DNA of 49,240 nucleotides, from assembly GCA_030427255.1 (NCBI GenBank), contig JAUHWY010000025.1:1-49240 (forward strand), written 5' to 3'. Below the pieces are notes generated by a model. It had not been told where the DNA came from. It did not search any database and saw nothing but the letters and a program-made list of their open reading frames with translations. The position numbers were made by a program, and so were the translations under genes. Source of the DNA: Bacteroidia bacterium (GTDB taxonomy: Bacteria; Bacteroidota; Bacteroidia; CAIKAF01). Below, piece after piece: positions 26,678 through 34,252 of the stretch (its first letter is position 1; each line of letters begins with the position of its first letter).

Positions 26678-27549
26678 GGGTTAAAGGTTTTATAAGCTTC
26701 TAAGGTATTGTGGAGTAAACCAATGCGTGTCATAGGACCAACGCCACCGGGTACCGGGCTAATGGCTTTGGTTTTTGGGGCAACTTGTTCAAAGTCTACG
26801 TCGCCTTTGAGTCGCCAACCACGGGCAATGGAATGGTCTTGTACTCTGGTAGTGCCCACATCAATAACTACAGCTCCTTGCTTAACCATATCGGCAGTCA
26901 CAAAACCGGGTTTTCCTAGGGCGGCAATAAGGATGTCGGCACGAAGACAGTGTTCTTTTAGGTTTTTAGATTTAGAGTGCAACAAAGTAACGGTTCCGTT
27001 TTTTGGGGAGGAAGATAAGAGCACACTCAAAGGGCGGCCAACGATATGGCTGCGGCCAATAATTGCAATTTCTGCCCCTTCGGTTGGTATGTTATAGTGG
27101 TCTATCATGGCTACGATTCCCCAAGGCGTTGCAGGGACAAAACCAGGTCGGCCAAGCATCAAACGACCGGCATGTAAGGGATGAAATCCATCTACATCTT
27201 TAGTGGGGTCAATGGCTGCAACAATGGTTTGTTCGTCGATGTGCTTTGGCAAGGGGAGTTGCACTATATACCCATGTACTGAAGCATCTTTATTAAGGTC
27301 TTCAATGGTTTGGAGTAAGGAAGCCTGCGAAGTATTTTCGGGAAGTTGAATCAATTTGCTTTGAAAGCCCACTTCTTGGCAGTCTTTCATTTTAAATTGA
27401 ACGTAGGATTGGCTGGCGCCATCGGAGCCTACCAAAACGGCTGCCAAACAGGGCTTTTGATCAAAAGCAGCACAGGCGACTTTGATTTTTTGTTTCCAAA
27501 GCGCTGCCAAGGCATTTCCATCGAGGAGCTTGGGAGGATTGCTGCTCAT
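26674..27549 (-). CDS. folD: Bifunctional methylenetetrahydrofolate dehydrogenase / methenyltetrahydrofolate cyclohydrolase
   Basis: Converts 5,10-methylene-THF to 10-formyl-THF with NADP(+), supplying one-carbon units for purines and formyl-Met. 291 residues, as expected. Seen: SYVQFKMKDCQEVGF with the catalytic Tyr and Lys, GYIVQLPLPKHID, DPTKDVDGFHPLHAG, PATPWGIV, the nucleotide-binding IIGRSHIVGRPLS, and SPVPGGVGPMTRIGLL at the C-terminus. It begins two bases after the ffh stop, and its own stop overlaps the next gene. Confidence 0.97.
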   Translation of the reverse strand: MSSNPPKLLDGNALAALWKQKIKVACAAFDQKPCLAAVLVGSDGASQSYVQFKMKDCQEVGFQSKLIQLPENTSQASLLQTIEDLNKDASVHGYIVQLPLPKHIDEQTIVAAIDPTKDVDGFHPLHAGRLMLGRPGFVPATPWGIVAMIDHYNIPTEGAEIAIIGRSHIVGRPLSVLLSSSPKNGTVTLLHSKSKNLKEHCLRADILIAALGKPGFVTADMVKQGAVVIDVGTTRVQDHSIARGWRLKGDVDFEQVAPKTKAISPVPGGVGPMTRIGLLHNTLEAYKTFNP

Positions 27550-27551
27550 AT

Positions 27552-28895
27552 TTAAGGCATTTTTCCCATGTTGGGGGGCATAGACTTCATCAACCTTCCC
27601 ATTTGCTGTTTATTGCCCATGAGCTTCATCATTTTTTTCATTTCTCCAAATTGCTTTAGCAATTTGTTTACTTCCTGCACCGAAGTGCCACTTCCTCTGG
27701 CAATGCGGTCTTTGCGTTTTCCATTAATGATATGAGGTTGGCTGCGCTCTTCAGGAGTCATACTATGAATGATGGCTTCTACGCTTTTGAAGGCATCGTC
27801 GTCTACATTTACATTTTTCATGAGTTTCCCGGCGCCGGGAATCATGCCCATTAAATCTTTGAGGTTGCCCATTTTTTTGAGCTGGTTGATTTGCCCCAAA
27901 AAGTCATTGAAATCGAATTGGTTTTTTTCGATGCGCTTGCGGAGCTTTTCGGACTGCTTTTCGTCGTATTGCTCCTGGGCTTTTTCGACCAAAGAAATAA
28001 TGTCGCCCATGCCCAGAATCCGACTTGCCATACGTTCCGGATAGAACACGTCAATGGCGTCGAGTTTTTCGCCTGTGCCCACAAACTTCACCGGTTTGTT
28101 TACAACAGAACGAATGGTGAGGGCTGCACCACCCCTGGTGTCGCCATCGAGTTTGGTAAGGATTACTCCGTTAAAATCGAGCCGGTCGTTAAAGGCTTTG
28201 GCTGTATTAACGGCATCCTGACCGGTCATAGCATCCACCACAAACAAGATTTCGTCGGGGTTTACGGCCTTTTTGATGGCAGCAATTTCTTGCATCATGT
28301 CCTCGTCCACGGCCAATCGGCCTGCGGTATCGATAATAACCACGGAGTAGCCTTGACTTTTTGCTTCAGCAATGGCGCGTTTGGCAATATCGACGGGGTC
28401 TTTGCTGGATTTGTCGCTAAACACCGGCAAATCCAATTGCTCTCCCAATACATGCAACTGGTCAATGGCGGCGGGTCGGTAAACGTCGGCGGCTACCAAC
28501 AGCGCTTTACGGCCTTTTTTGTTTTTTAGGTAGTGCCCAAGTTTTCCGGTAAAGGTGGTTTTTCCGGAGCCTTGGAGTCCTGCCATTAAAATTATGGCAG
28601 GTTTGTTATTGAGCTGCAGGTCGGTATGGGTGCCTCCCATAAGCTCGGTTAGCTCATCTTTAACAATTTTCACCATCAATTGGCCGGGAGAAACAGAAGT
28701 GAGTACTTCCTGCCCCAAGGCTTTTTCTTTGACGGTATCGGTAAATTCTTTGGCGATTTTATAGTTGACGTCGGCATCGAGAAGGGCACGACGCACATCT
28801 TTTAGGGATTCGGCAACATTGATTTCCGAAATTTTCCCTTGTCCACGCAGGCCTTTAAGGGCCGATTCCAGCTTTTCTGATAAATTTTCAAACAT
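27552..28895 (-). CDS. ffh: Signal recognition particle GTPase Ffh
   Basis: Binds signal sequences of nascent inner-membrane proteins and delivers ribosomes to FtsY. 447 residues from the ATG at 28895 ([18 protein letters not shown]). An extended upstream frame is poorly conserved and would precede the promoter box. N domain: residues 1-90. GTPase motifs: G1 [33 protein letters not shown] and [12 protein letters not shown]. The methionine-rich M domain carries [20 protein letters not shown], the RNA-binding motif, and a Met-rich tail. It is the first gene of a seven-gene operon. Confidence 0.97.
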   Translation of the reverse strand: MFENLSEKLESALKGLRGQGKISEINVAESLKDVRRALLDADVNYKIAKEFTDTVKEKALGQEVLTSVSPGQLMVKIVKDELTELMGGTHTDLQLNNKPAIILMAGLQGSGKTTFTGKLGHYLKNKKGRKALLVAADVYRPAAIDQLHVLGEQLDLPVFSDKSSKDPVDIAKRAIAEAKSQGYSVVIIDTAGRLAVDEDMMQEIAAIKKAVNPDEILFVVDAMTGQDAVNTAKAFNDRLDFNGVILTKLDGDTRGGAALTIRSVVNKPVKFVGTGEKLDAIDVFYPERMASRILGMGDIISLVEKAQEQYDEKQSEKLRKRIEKNQFDFNDFLGQINQLKKMGNLKDLMGMIPGAGKLMKNVNVDDDAFKSVEAIIHSMTPEERSQPHIINGKRKDRIARGSGTSVQEVNKLLKQFGEMKKMMKLMGNKQQMGRLMKSMPPNMGKMP

Positions 28896-28918
28896 GCGAT
28901 TTGTCCTAAAATGCAGTA

Positions 28919-28926
28919 CAAAGATA
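28919..28926 (-). promoter_or_regulatory. -7 promoter element of the ffh operon
   Basis: On the minus strand, TATCTTTG matches TAnnTTTG, 23 bases upstream of the ffh ATG. No good TTTG is seen 19-20 bases further upstream. Confidence 0.55.
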
Positions 28927-29211
28927 GCAAGACCAAAAGACAGTAGCCCCACCCAAAGCTGCTCGGTTTAACGGATTGCATTTGGAAGGAGATTTTCGGC
29001 CAGGGGCTGCGGCGGTACCGCGCCCTGCCGCGGGCTAGCTTCGGCCCCGGAGGCCCGGCGACCATAGGAAGCCCGGCCTCCGGGTTTGCCGAAGCAGCCC
29101 GGGGCAGGGGGTAGTAAAGCCAAAGACCCGGCCCCCATCGGGACTTAAAAAGGACCGATGGGGGGGACGCCAAAAAAAGCTTTCTTATTTTCACCAAAAC
29201 CTTTTATTGCA
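28927..29211. other. Intergenic region between divergent ffh operon and peptidase gene
   Basis: Contains a very large GC-rich hairpin (29023-29109) and a second hairpin (CCCCCATCGG at 29132-29141 with CCGATGGGGG at 29154-29163). The second ends 48 bases before the peptidase ATG, so it may lie in its leader RNA. No TAnnTTTG box was found for the plus-strand gene. Confidence 0.55.
29023..29109. repeat. Large GC-rich intergenic hairpin element (copy 4)
   Basis: CCCTGCC-GCGGGCT, CTTCGGC and CCCGGAGGCC on the left arm pair in order with GGCCTCCGGG, GCCGAAG and AGCCCGG-GGCAGGG on the right arm. The stem is about 30 bp, almost unbroken. Just to its left, GGGGCTGCGGCGG resembles the core of the other intergenic hairpins. 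Confidence 0.8.
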
Positions 29212-30369
29212 ATGAACTACCTTTTTACCCTTGGTTTAGCGCTTGGCTGCAGCTTGTCGCTAATGGCGCAGGAAACGGTTAAGCCGCACAAAGACAGTAA
29301 TATACAGCTAACAAAGCTCGTCGATTTAGAATCCACCGATGTAAAAGATCAAAATCGGTCCGGGACTTGCTGGAGTTTTTCGAGCCTTTCTTTTCTTGAA
29401 TCCGAGTTGATTCGCATGGGAAAGGGCCGGCATGATTTGGCAGAAATGTTTGTGGTTCATCAAGTGTATCTACTTAAGGCTGAGAAGTTTGTTCGCATGC
29501 ACGGGAAGAATAATTTTGGTCCTGGAGGCGCATTTCATGACCCCTTGTACATTTTAAAGCATATAGGTTTGGTGCCTCAATCGGCATTTCCCGGGCTTAA
29601 ATACGGAGAAGAGGAGATTTTTCACGGGGAATTGGATGCCGTTTTGGAAGCCTACGTTAAGGCCGTTGTTAGCAATCCCAACCGCAGGCTCAGCACCTCG
29701 TGGTTAAAGGGATTGGAAGGCATTTTGGATGCTTATTTGGGCCAAGCTCCGGAGCAGTTTAGCTACCAAGGAAAGAGCTATACACCACGCAGTTTTGCCG
29801 ATGATATGGGCCTTAAAGCCGAAAATTATGTGGACCTGACCTCGTTTACCCATCATCCTTTTTACGCATCCTTTCCCATTGAAATTCCGGACAATTGGAG
29901 TTGGGAACCTGCTTGGAATTTGCCGATTGATGAGCTAATGCAGGTATTGGATTATGCCTTGGAAAATGGGTTTACGGTTGCCTGGGGAGCAGATGTTTCC
30001 GACAAGGGATTCATGCACCGCGATGGAATTGCGGTGCTGCCTGCCGGCGATTGGGAAGACAAGGACGCAGAGGCGCGCAAAGAGGCGGCGAAGGAGCCTT
30101 TAGCCCAGCAAAAAGTGAGTCAGGCCATGCGCCAAGAGGCCTTTGATCGCTACGAAACTACCGATGATCATGGCATGCAAATTACCGGAAAGTACAAGGA
30201 CCAAAACGGCACCATTTACTACAAAGTAAAGAATTCTTGGGGCGATGATTCCAACGATTGTGGCGGGTATTTTTATGCTACGGCAGCCTACCTTCGCCTG
30301 CGAACCATTAATTTTTTGGTACATCGCGACGCCGTGCCTGCGGCTATTTTGTCTAAGCTTAAGTTGTAA
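29212..30369 (+). CDS. Exported C1-like aminopeptidase (bleomycin hydrolase family)
   Basis: 386 residues from the ATG at 29212. Earlier in-frame codons encode no signal, whereas this start gives a signal peptide (YLFTLGLALGCSLSLMAQ). The papain-like catalytic set of the PepC/bleomycin hydrolase family is complete: Gln and Cys in KDQNRSGTCWSFS, His in TTDDHGMQITG, and Asn in VKNSWGDDS. Inner family blocks include NNFGPGGAFHDPLYILKHIG and SYTPRSFADDMGL. Relatives are cytosolic hexameric aminopeptidases, so a signal peptide points to a periplasmic or outer-face role in peptide digestion. The C-terminal tail, which controls aminopeptidase activity in relatives, ends AILSKLKL here. Confidence 0.9.
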   Translation: MNYLFTLGLALGCSLSLMAQETVKPHKDSNIQLTKLVDLESTDVKDQNRSGTCWSFSSLSFLESELIRMGKGRHDLAEMFVVHQVYLLKAEKFVRMHGKNNFGPGGAFHDPLYILKHIGLVPQSAFPGLKYGEEEIFHGELDAVLEAYVKAVVSNPNRRLSTSWLKGLEGILDAYLGQAPEQFSYQGKSYTPRSFADDMGLKAENYVDLTSFTHHPFYASFPIEIPDNWSWEPAWNLPIDELMQVLDYALENGFTVAWGADVSDKGFMHRDGIAVLPAGDWEDKDAEARKEAAKEPLAQQKVSQAMRQEAFDRYETTDDHGMQITGKYKDQNGTIYYKVKNSWGDDSNDCGGYFYATAAYLRLRTINFLVHRDAVPAAILSKLKL

Positions 30370-30371
30370 TT

Positions 30372-30409
30372 GGGGGCGGCCTGTTCCTGCTCTCGGAACT
30401 AGTGCCCCC
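30372..30409. other. Hairpin just after the C1 peptidase gene
   Basis: GGGGGC (30372-30377) and GTTCC pair with GGAAC and GCCCCC (30404-30409), starting three bases after the stop codon. There is no T-run, so it is more likely an mRNA 3'-end stabiliser or a factor-dependent end than a simple terminator. Confidence 0.5.
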
Positions 30410-30416
30410 CAAACCA

Positions 30417-30490
30417 AGCACGCCGGCCCAAGGGCTGCGGGGTCCCCCGAAGTATCGGGGGCCTCCTCGCTCCAGGGCCGGCGGCTTGCT
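30417..30490. repeat. GC-rich intergenic hairpin element (copy 5)
   Basis: GCCGGCCC (30422-30429) pairs with GGGCCGGC (30475-30482), flanked by AAGC/GCTT. Inside, CCCCCGA (30444-30450) pairs with TCGGGGG (30455-30461). The core GGGCTGCGG...CCTCCTCGCT is the reverse complement of the core in the element at 20.32 kb. Confidence 0.8.
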
Positions 30491-30681
30491 TTTGGTGTCA
30501 GCTAGTTTCCTCCATCAGGGGCCGTGGATTATCTTCCAAATCATAAATTGGAGTAGGAGAGTAGGTTCACGGAGACGTGGTGGTGCCTCCGAGAGGGAGA
30601 GTTTCTCCGTCTTTACTGAGAGACGGGAGGCATCCCGTCTTTACTTCACCATTCATCATTCCCCATTCATCTTCCATCATT
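30491..30681. other. Spacer leading into the satellite array
   Basis: No gene. Contains the palindrome AGACGGGA (30621-30628) / TCCCGTCT (30633-30640), with CCGTCTTTACT repeated on both sides of it. From about 30650 the ATTCATCATT-type sequence of the satellite begins. Confidence 0.5.
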
Positions 30682-31590
30682 AGCGAGGAAAAGGTGGCAG
30701 GCAAAGACACCGGTTTAGGCAGAGGAAGGCGCGGGCAAAAGCCATGTATCATTTACCCTTCATCATTTCTCATTCACCACTCATCATTTACCCTTCATCA
30801 TTCCCCATTCATCTTCCATCATTAACGAGAAAAAGGCGGCACGAAAAGACGCCAAGCCGCAAAGGTTTAAGCTTAGGAAAGCGCAGGCAAAAGCCATTTA
30901 TCATTCATCATTCATCACTCACCCTTCATCACTCACCATTTATCATTCTACACTCATCTTTAGCGAGGAAAAGGTGGCACGCAAAGACGCCAAGCCGCAA
31001 AGGTTTAAGCGTGGGAAAGCGAAGGCAAAGGCCATTTATCATTTACCCTTTATCATTTACCCTTCATCATTTATCATTCACCACTCATCATTGACCCTTC
31101 ATCATTCCCCATTCATTTTCCATCATTAGCGCAGAAAAGGCGGCAGGCAAATACGCCAAGCCGCAAAGGTTTAAGCGTGGGAAAGCGCAGGCAAAGGCCA
31201 TGTATCATTCATCATTCATCACTCACCCTTCATCACTCACCATTTATCATTCTACACTCATCTTCCATCATTAGCGAGGAAAAGGTGGCACGCAAAGACG
31301 CCAAGCCGCAAAGGTTTAAGCGTGGGAAAGCGAAGGCAAAGGCCATTTATCATTTACCCTTTATCATTTACCCTTCATCATTTACCCTTCATCATTTATC
31401 ATTCACCACTCATCATTCACCCTTTATCATTCCCCATTCATCTTCCATCATTAGCGCAGAAAAGGCGGCAAGCAAAGACGCCAAGCCGCACAGGTTTAAG
31501 CGTGGGAAAGCGCAGGCAAAGGCCATTCATCATTCACCACTCACCCTTCATCATTCACCATTTATCATTCATCATTTATCACTCCCATTA
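30640..31590. repeat. Composite satellite array: six units of two alternating types
   Basis: Each unit has a conserved 65-70 base block (AAAAGGYGGCACGCAAAGACG, then CCAAGCCGCAAAGGTTTAAG and GAAAGCGCAGGCAAAGGCC) followed by a variable block of ATTCATCATT/TTTACCC/CACTCATC words. Conserved blocks start at 30682, 30824, 30962, 31128, 31273 and 31453. Copies 1, 3 and 5 read AGGTGGC and copies 2, 4 and 6 read AGGCGGC. Spacers after 3 and 5 match each other, as do those after 2 and 4. The array ends directly at the stop codon of the metzincin gene. Confidence 0.93.
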
Positions 31591-31591
31591 A

Positions 31592-33595
31592 TTACGGTTT
31601 TACGATGAGTTTTTGGTACAGTGTTCCCTGGCCTTCCACTTGGACTTCTACCACATATAGGCCTGCGGACCGGCTAGTTAGGGAGATGATTGCCTCTTTA
31701 ACAGCCAAATCAAAGCTTTGAGAATGGAGCACTCTTCCTCTTGTGTCGAGCAAACGCACCTTTTGTATTGGGGAAGATCCTTGACTTCGTATTTGCACTT
31801 GATCAGAAGCGGGGTTAGGAGCAAGTGTCAGCTGGAGTTCGTCCCACATGCCAAGGGAAGAGTTGGTATTTCTTACCACTGTGTCGGAATACAATACGAA
31901 GTTGCAAAGCTGCAGTTGAACAATGGCAAAGTAGCTGCCATCTTGCAAAGGGATGATGGTATTTTGGTTTGCCCCCGGGATGGGACCGTTTTGGTCATAC
32001 CATTGATAACTGGCATTGGCATATACGGGTACAGAGTAGGTACCGGCAATGATTTGAATGCTGGGGTCAGGTGGCGCCACGGTTACTTGAACGGTAACTA
32101 CATCGGAGACATTGCAGTTGCCATCGTTGGCAATTACAGTGTAGTTTCCTGAGTTTTGGCTGGTAACATTGGGAATACGGATGGTGTCGCCTGTAGTACT
32201 GAAACCGTTTGGTCCGGTCCACTGATACGTAATGGTGTCTACGCCTGCAGTGGTGAGCACTAAAGTGTCTCCTTCACAAAGTGGGGCATTGGCATTTAGT
32301 TGCGGATCGGTTCCGGGAATGGTTCCCAAACAGCTGGCGTTGTTGCTGCTGATTTCGTCTCTAAGCTTTTGGCCGGGCAAAGGCCCAAAACCCTGATTAA
32401 AGTCAATGCCTTGGTTGGTAAGGTGGCAGTAACTCATAATGGTTCCTTTTCTTGGGATTACCGGACCGGAGTAGCAGTTTCCTTCTACGGCATAACAGGA
32501 GTCAATTGCTCCACCGGGCCAATTGCAGTTGTGGGTATGGCGGCTACCTATATTGTGCCCCATTTCGTGGGAAAAGACCATGACCGTCCAGCTATAGGTT
32601 GGAACTCCTTGAAAATTATTGGCAATATTAGAATAGGCAAACCTACCGGAATTGGAGTTGGGATTATACGAGCGGCAAAGAACGTCTAGCCAAGCAATTC
32701 CCCCATTTCCAAAATTACCGGTTGTTACCCAGTGGGCTAAATCACCGTTAAAGTTGTCTTGACGTTGCTGCCCATAGGCTTGGAGTGCTGCAGAGGAAGA
32801 ATTGGTAGGAATTTGATCCTGAGAGGTCCAAACAAAGATTTCGCTGATGGCCACGTTCACTCCTTCATTTGCGTAAAGCAGCGCTACTTCATTAAAAAAT
32901 GCGGTAAAGAAGTTTTGCACGTTGTTTACCGAGCTGTTGCGGTCTTGGTACGTTTTGAAGGATGCTTCCATGAAAACCCCAATTATCCTACAATCGTTTC
33001 CTGATTCGGGGGCGTTTTGAGGCAGGTCTTGGCTGTTGGAGGGAAGTTCCGGAAGGCCTTCCATATGGCACTCAAAGGGCATTTGCCCGGCGATTTGGAG
33101 ATCGGGGTAGGCGACATGCCACGCTTGCAAGCTTCCGTCGGGATTATCTAAGGGCGCCAGCACCACGTTTCCTTTGTCAGAGCCAAAAATCGCAACGGCA
33201 TGGTCGTTGTAAACAGAAAGGCTAAGGGTCTTTTTTTGTTCGCCTGCAAACCGGCCATGAAAATGAAGGCCAGGATCTGCCTGGTGCGGCATTCCGTCGG
33301 AGCTGCGCAGTTTATATCCCGGCTCAAAAATATGGCTAGGGGTCATGTAAGCAGTGCGTTCTATTCCTTCTCCATCGGGTATGCGTACCACAAATGGCTT
33401 ATGGCCGAGGCTGTGGATTTTATTCAACCCTTGCGGGTTTATGGTGTATAGGGAATAGATGTCTAAGGTTTGCGACAAGTCCGGAGCCGAACTGTTGGCA
33501 GGGGCGGGGTCAAATAATTGCACCGTTTCTTGGGCATTTGCGAGGAAATTAAAGCTCCAAGCAAAAGATAAAATAAGTAGGAACGTTGACTTCAT
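31592..33595 (-). CDS. T9SS-secreted metzincin zinc protease with Ig-like domain
   Basis: 667 residues. Signal peptide: FLLILSFAWSFNFLANAQ. A reprolysin-like (M12/M43-type) catalytic domain covers about 195-425: CRIIGVFMEASFKTYQD opens it, HEMGHNIGSRH near residues 342-352 is the HExxHxxGxxH zinc site, and GTIMSYCH near 386 supplies the Met-turn. An Ig-like domain (PLCEGDTLVLTT ... NSGNYTVIANDG) follows at 430-515, and a second beta domain precedes the C-terminal T9SS type A sorting domain (LTLAPNPASDQVQI to GLYVVEVQVEGQGTLYQKLIV). The N-terminal 190 residues look like a propeptide. Predicted extracellular protease for protein degradation. Confidence 0.94.
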   Translation of the reverse strand: MKSTFLLILSFAWSFNFLANAQETVQLFDPAPANSSAPDLSQTLDIYSLYTINPQGLNKIHSLGHKPFVVRIPDGEGIERTAYMTPSHIFEPGYKLRSSDGMPHQADPGLHFHGRFAGEQKKTLSLSVYNDHAVAIFGSDKGNVVLAPLDNPDGSLQAWHVAYPDLQIAGQMPFECHMEGLPELPSNSQDLPQNAPESGNDCRIIGVFMEASFKTYQDRNSSVNNVQNFFTAFFNEVALLYANEGVNVAISEIFVWTSQDQIPTNSSSAALQAYGQQRQDNFNGDLAHWVTTGNFGNGGIAWLDVLCRSYNPNSNSGRFAYSNIANNFQGVPTYSWTVMVFSHEMGHNIGSRHTHNCNWPGGAIDSCYAVEGNCYSGPVIPRKGTIMSYCHLTNQGIDFNQGFGPLPGQKLRDEISSNNASCLGTIPGTDPQLNANAPLCEGDTLVLTTAGVDTITYQWTGPNGFSTTGDTIRIPNVTSQNSGNYTVIANDGNCNVSDVVTVQVTVAPPDPSIQIIAGTYSVPVYANASYQWYDQNGPIPGANQNTIIPLQDGSYFAIVQLQLCNFVLYSDTVVRNTNSSLGMWDELQLTLAPNPASDQVQIRSQGSSPIQKVRLLDTRGRVLHSQSFDLAVKEAIISLTSRSAGLYVVEVQVEGQGTLYQKLIVKP

Positions 33596-33807
33596 GGAAC
33601 GAATTTGAGCGAAATATGGATACTAAAGATACGTTTCAACTTAACATTTGTTGACTATTTGAGGAGCTTTTTCTTTGGTAGATATTTGAAGTGACTGTTT
33701 TTTAATAAGTTATATCTCACCTAGTATCTAAGGTGCAATAGCTTGGGCATGTTGGTAAAAATAGCCAATGGGGAGTGGTGGGAAGGATAGAAATTGTGTT
33801 AAACAAA

Positions 33808-33841
33808 CAAAGGCTTACAACGAAAACGCTGCAAGCCTTTG
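33808..33841 (-). terminator. Terminator of tRNA-Arg
   Basis: On the minus strand, CAAAGGCTTGCAGCG and CGTTGTAAGCCTTTG pair around TTTT, followed by TTTGTTT, 7 bases after the tRNA 3' end. Confidence 0.85.
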
Positions 33842-33848
33842 ATTTAAG

Positions 33849-33922
33849 TGACCCCGAAGAGATTCGAACTCCTAACCTTCTGATCCGTAGTCAGATGCTC
33901 TATCCAGTTAAGCTACGGGGCC
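33849..33922 (-). tRNA. tRNA-Arg (anticodon ACG)
   Basis: The acceptor GGCCCCG pairs with CGGGGTC (one G-T pair) and is followed by discriminator A. The D-arm is TAGCTTAA. The anticodon stem TCTGA/TCAGA encloses CTACGGA (anticodon ACG, presumably deaminated at A34). The T-arm is TAGGAG-TTCGAAT-CTCTT. CCA is not encoded. It is a single-gene unit with its own promoter. Confidence 0.95.
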
Positions 33923-33935
33923 TCAATGAGGAGTG

Positions 33936-33966
33936 CAAATATAGAGTCCTTATTTTTATTCCCAAA
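33936..33966 (-). promoter_or_regulatory. Promoter of tRNA-Arg
   Basis: On the minus strand, TTTG (33963-33966), 19 bases, then TATATTTG (33936-33943): a perfect consensus, identical in layout to the tRNA-Pro promoter. Confidence 0.85.
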
Positions 33967-33982
33967 GCTTTTGTGTTCTTTT

Positions 33983-34013
33983 TTTGGAAAGGCAGCAGAA
34001 AAGACTACCTTTG
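33983..34013 (+). promoter_or_regulatory. Promoter of rpsU
   Basis: TTTG (33983-33986), exactly 19 bases, then TACCTTTG (34006-34013): a perfect match to the Bacteroidota consensus, divergent from the tRNA-Arg promoter with only 16 bases between the -33 boxes. Confidence 0.88.
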
Positions 34014-34026
34014 CCCACCCAGACAA

Positions 34027-34035
34027 AAGGAGGTG
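34027..34035 (+). promoter_or_regulatory. Strong Shine-Dalgarno of rpsU
   Basis: AAGGAGGTG is complementary to the 3' end of 16S rRNA. Nine bases separate GGAGG from the ATG. Bacteroidota genes usually lack such sites because bS21, with bS18 and bS6, hides the anti-Shine-Dalgarno in the ribosome. rpsU is the known exception, which suggests feedback: ribosomes lacking bS21 would translate it best. Confidence 0.9.
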
Positions 34036-34042
34036 TTTTATT

Positions 34043-34240
34043 ATGTTGATTATTCCAATTAAAGAAGGCGAAAATATTGACCGGGCACTTAAGAAGTTCA
34101 AAAAGAAATTTGAACGCACAGGTACCATGAAGCAATTGCGTGGTCGTCAGAACTTTACCAAACCTTCGGTAAAGCGTCGTGACGAGGTTCTCAAAGCTGC
34201 CTATCGCGAACGCATGCGCAGCCAAGAAGAGAACGCCTAA
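34043..34240 (+). CDS. rpsU: 30S ribosomal protein bS21
   Basis: 65 residues, MLIIPIKEGENIDRALKK ... FKKKFERTGTMKQLRGRQ, the full bS21 family. Basic small-subunit protein next to the 16S rRNA 3' end. The ATG at 34043 is fixed by homology and by the Shine-Dalgarno at 34027-34035. It leads a likely operon with the XerC-type recombinase, 12 bases downstream. Confidence 0.97.
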   Translation: MLIIPIKEGENIDRALKKFKKKFERTGTMKQLRGRQNFTKPSVKRRDEVLKAAYRERMRSQEENA

Positions 34241-34252
34241 TTCTTTGCCTAT

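Noticed and set aside
30640-31590. Long plus-strand frames rich in His, Ser, Phe and Ile within the satellite
   Set aside because: They are translations of ATTCATCATT-type repeats; composition is set by the repeat, and no frame is conserved between units.
33775-34062. Plus-strand frame containing EEIRTPNLLIRSQ
   Set aside because: This is the translated opposite strand of tRNA-Arg, with no other support.
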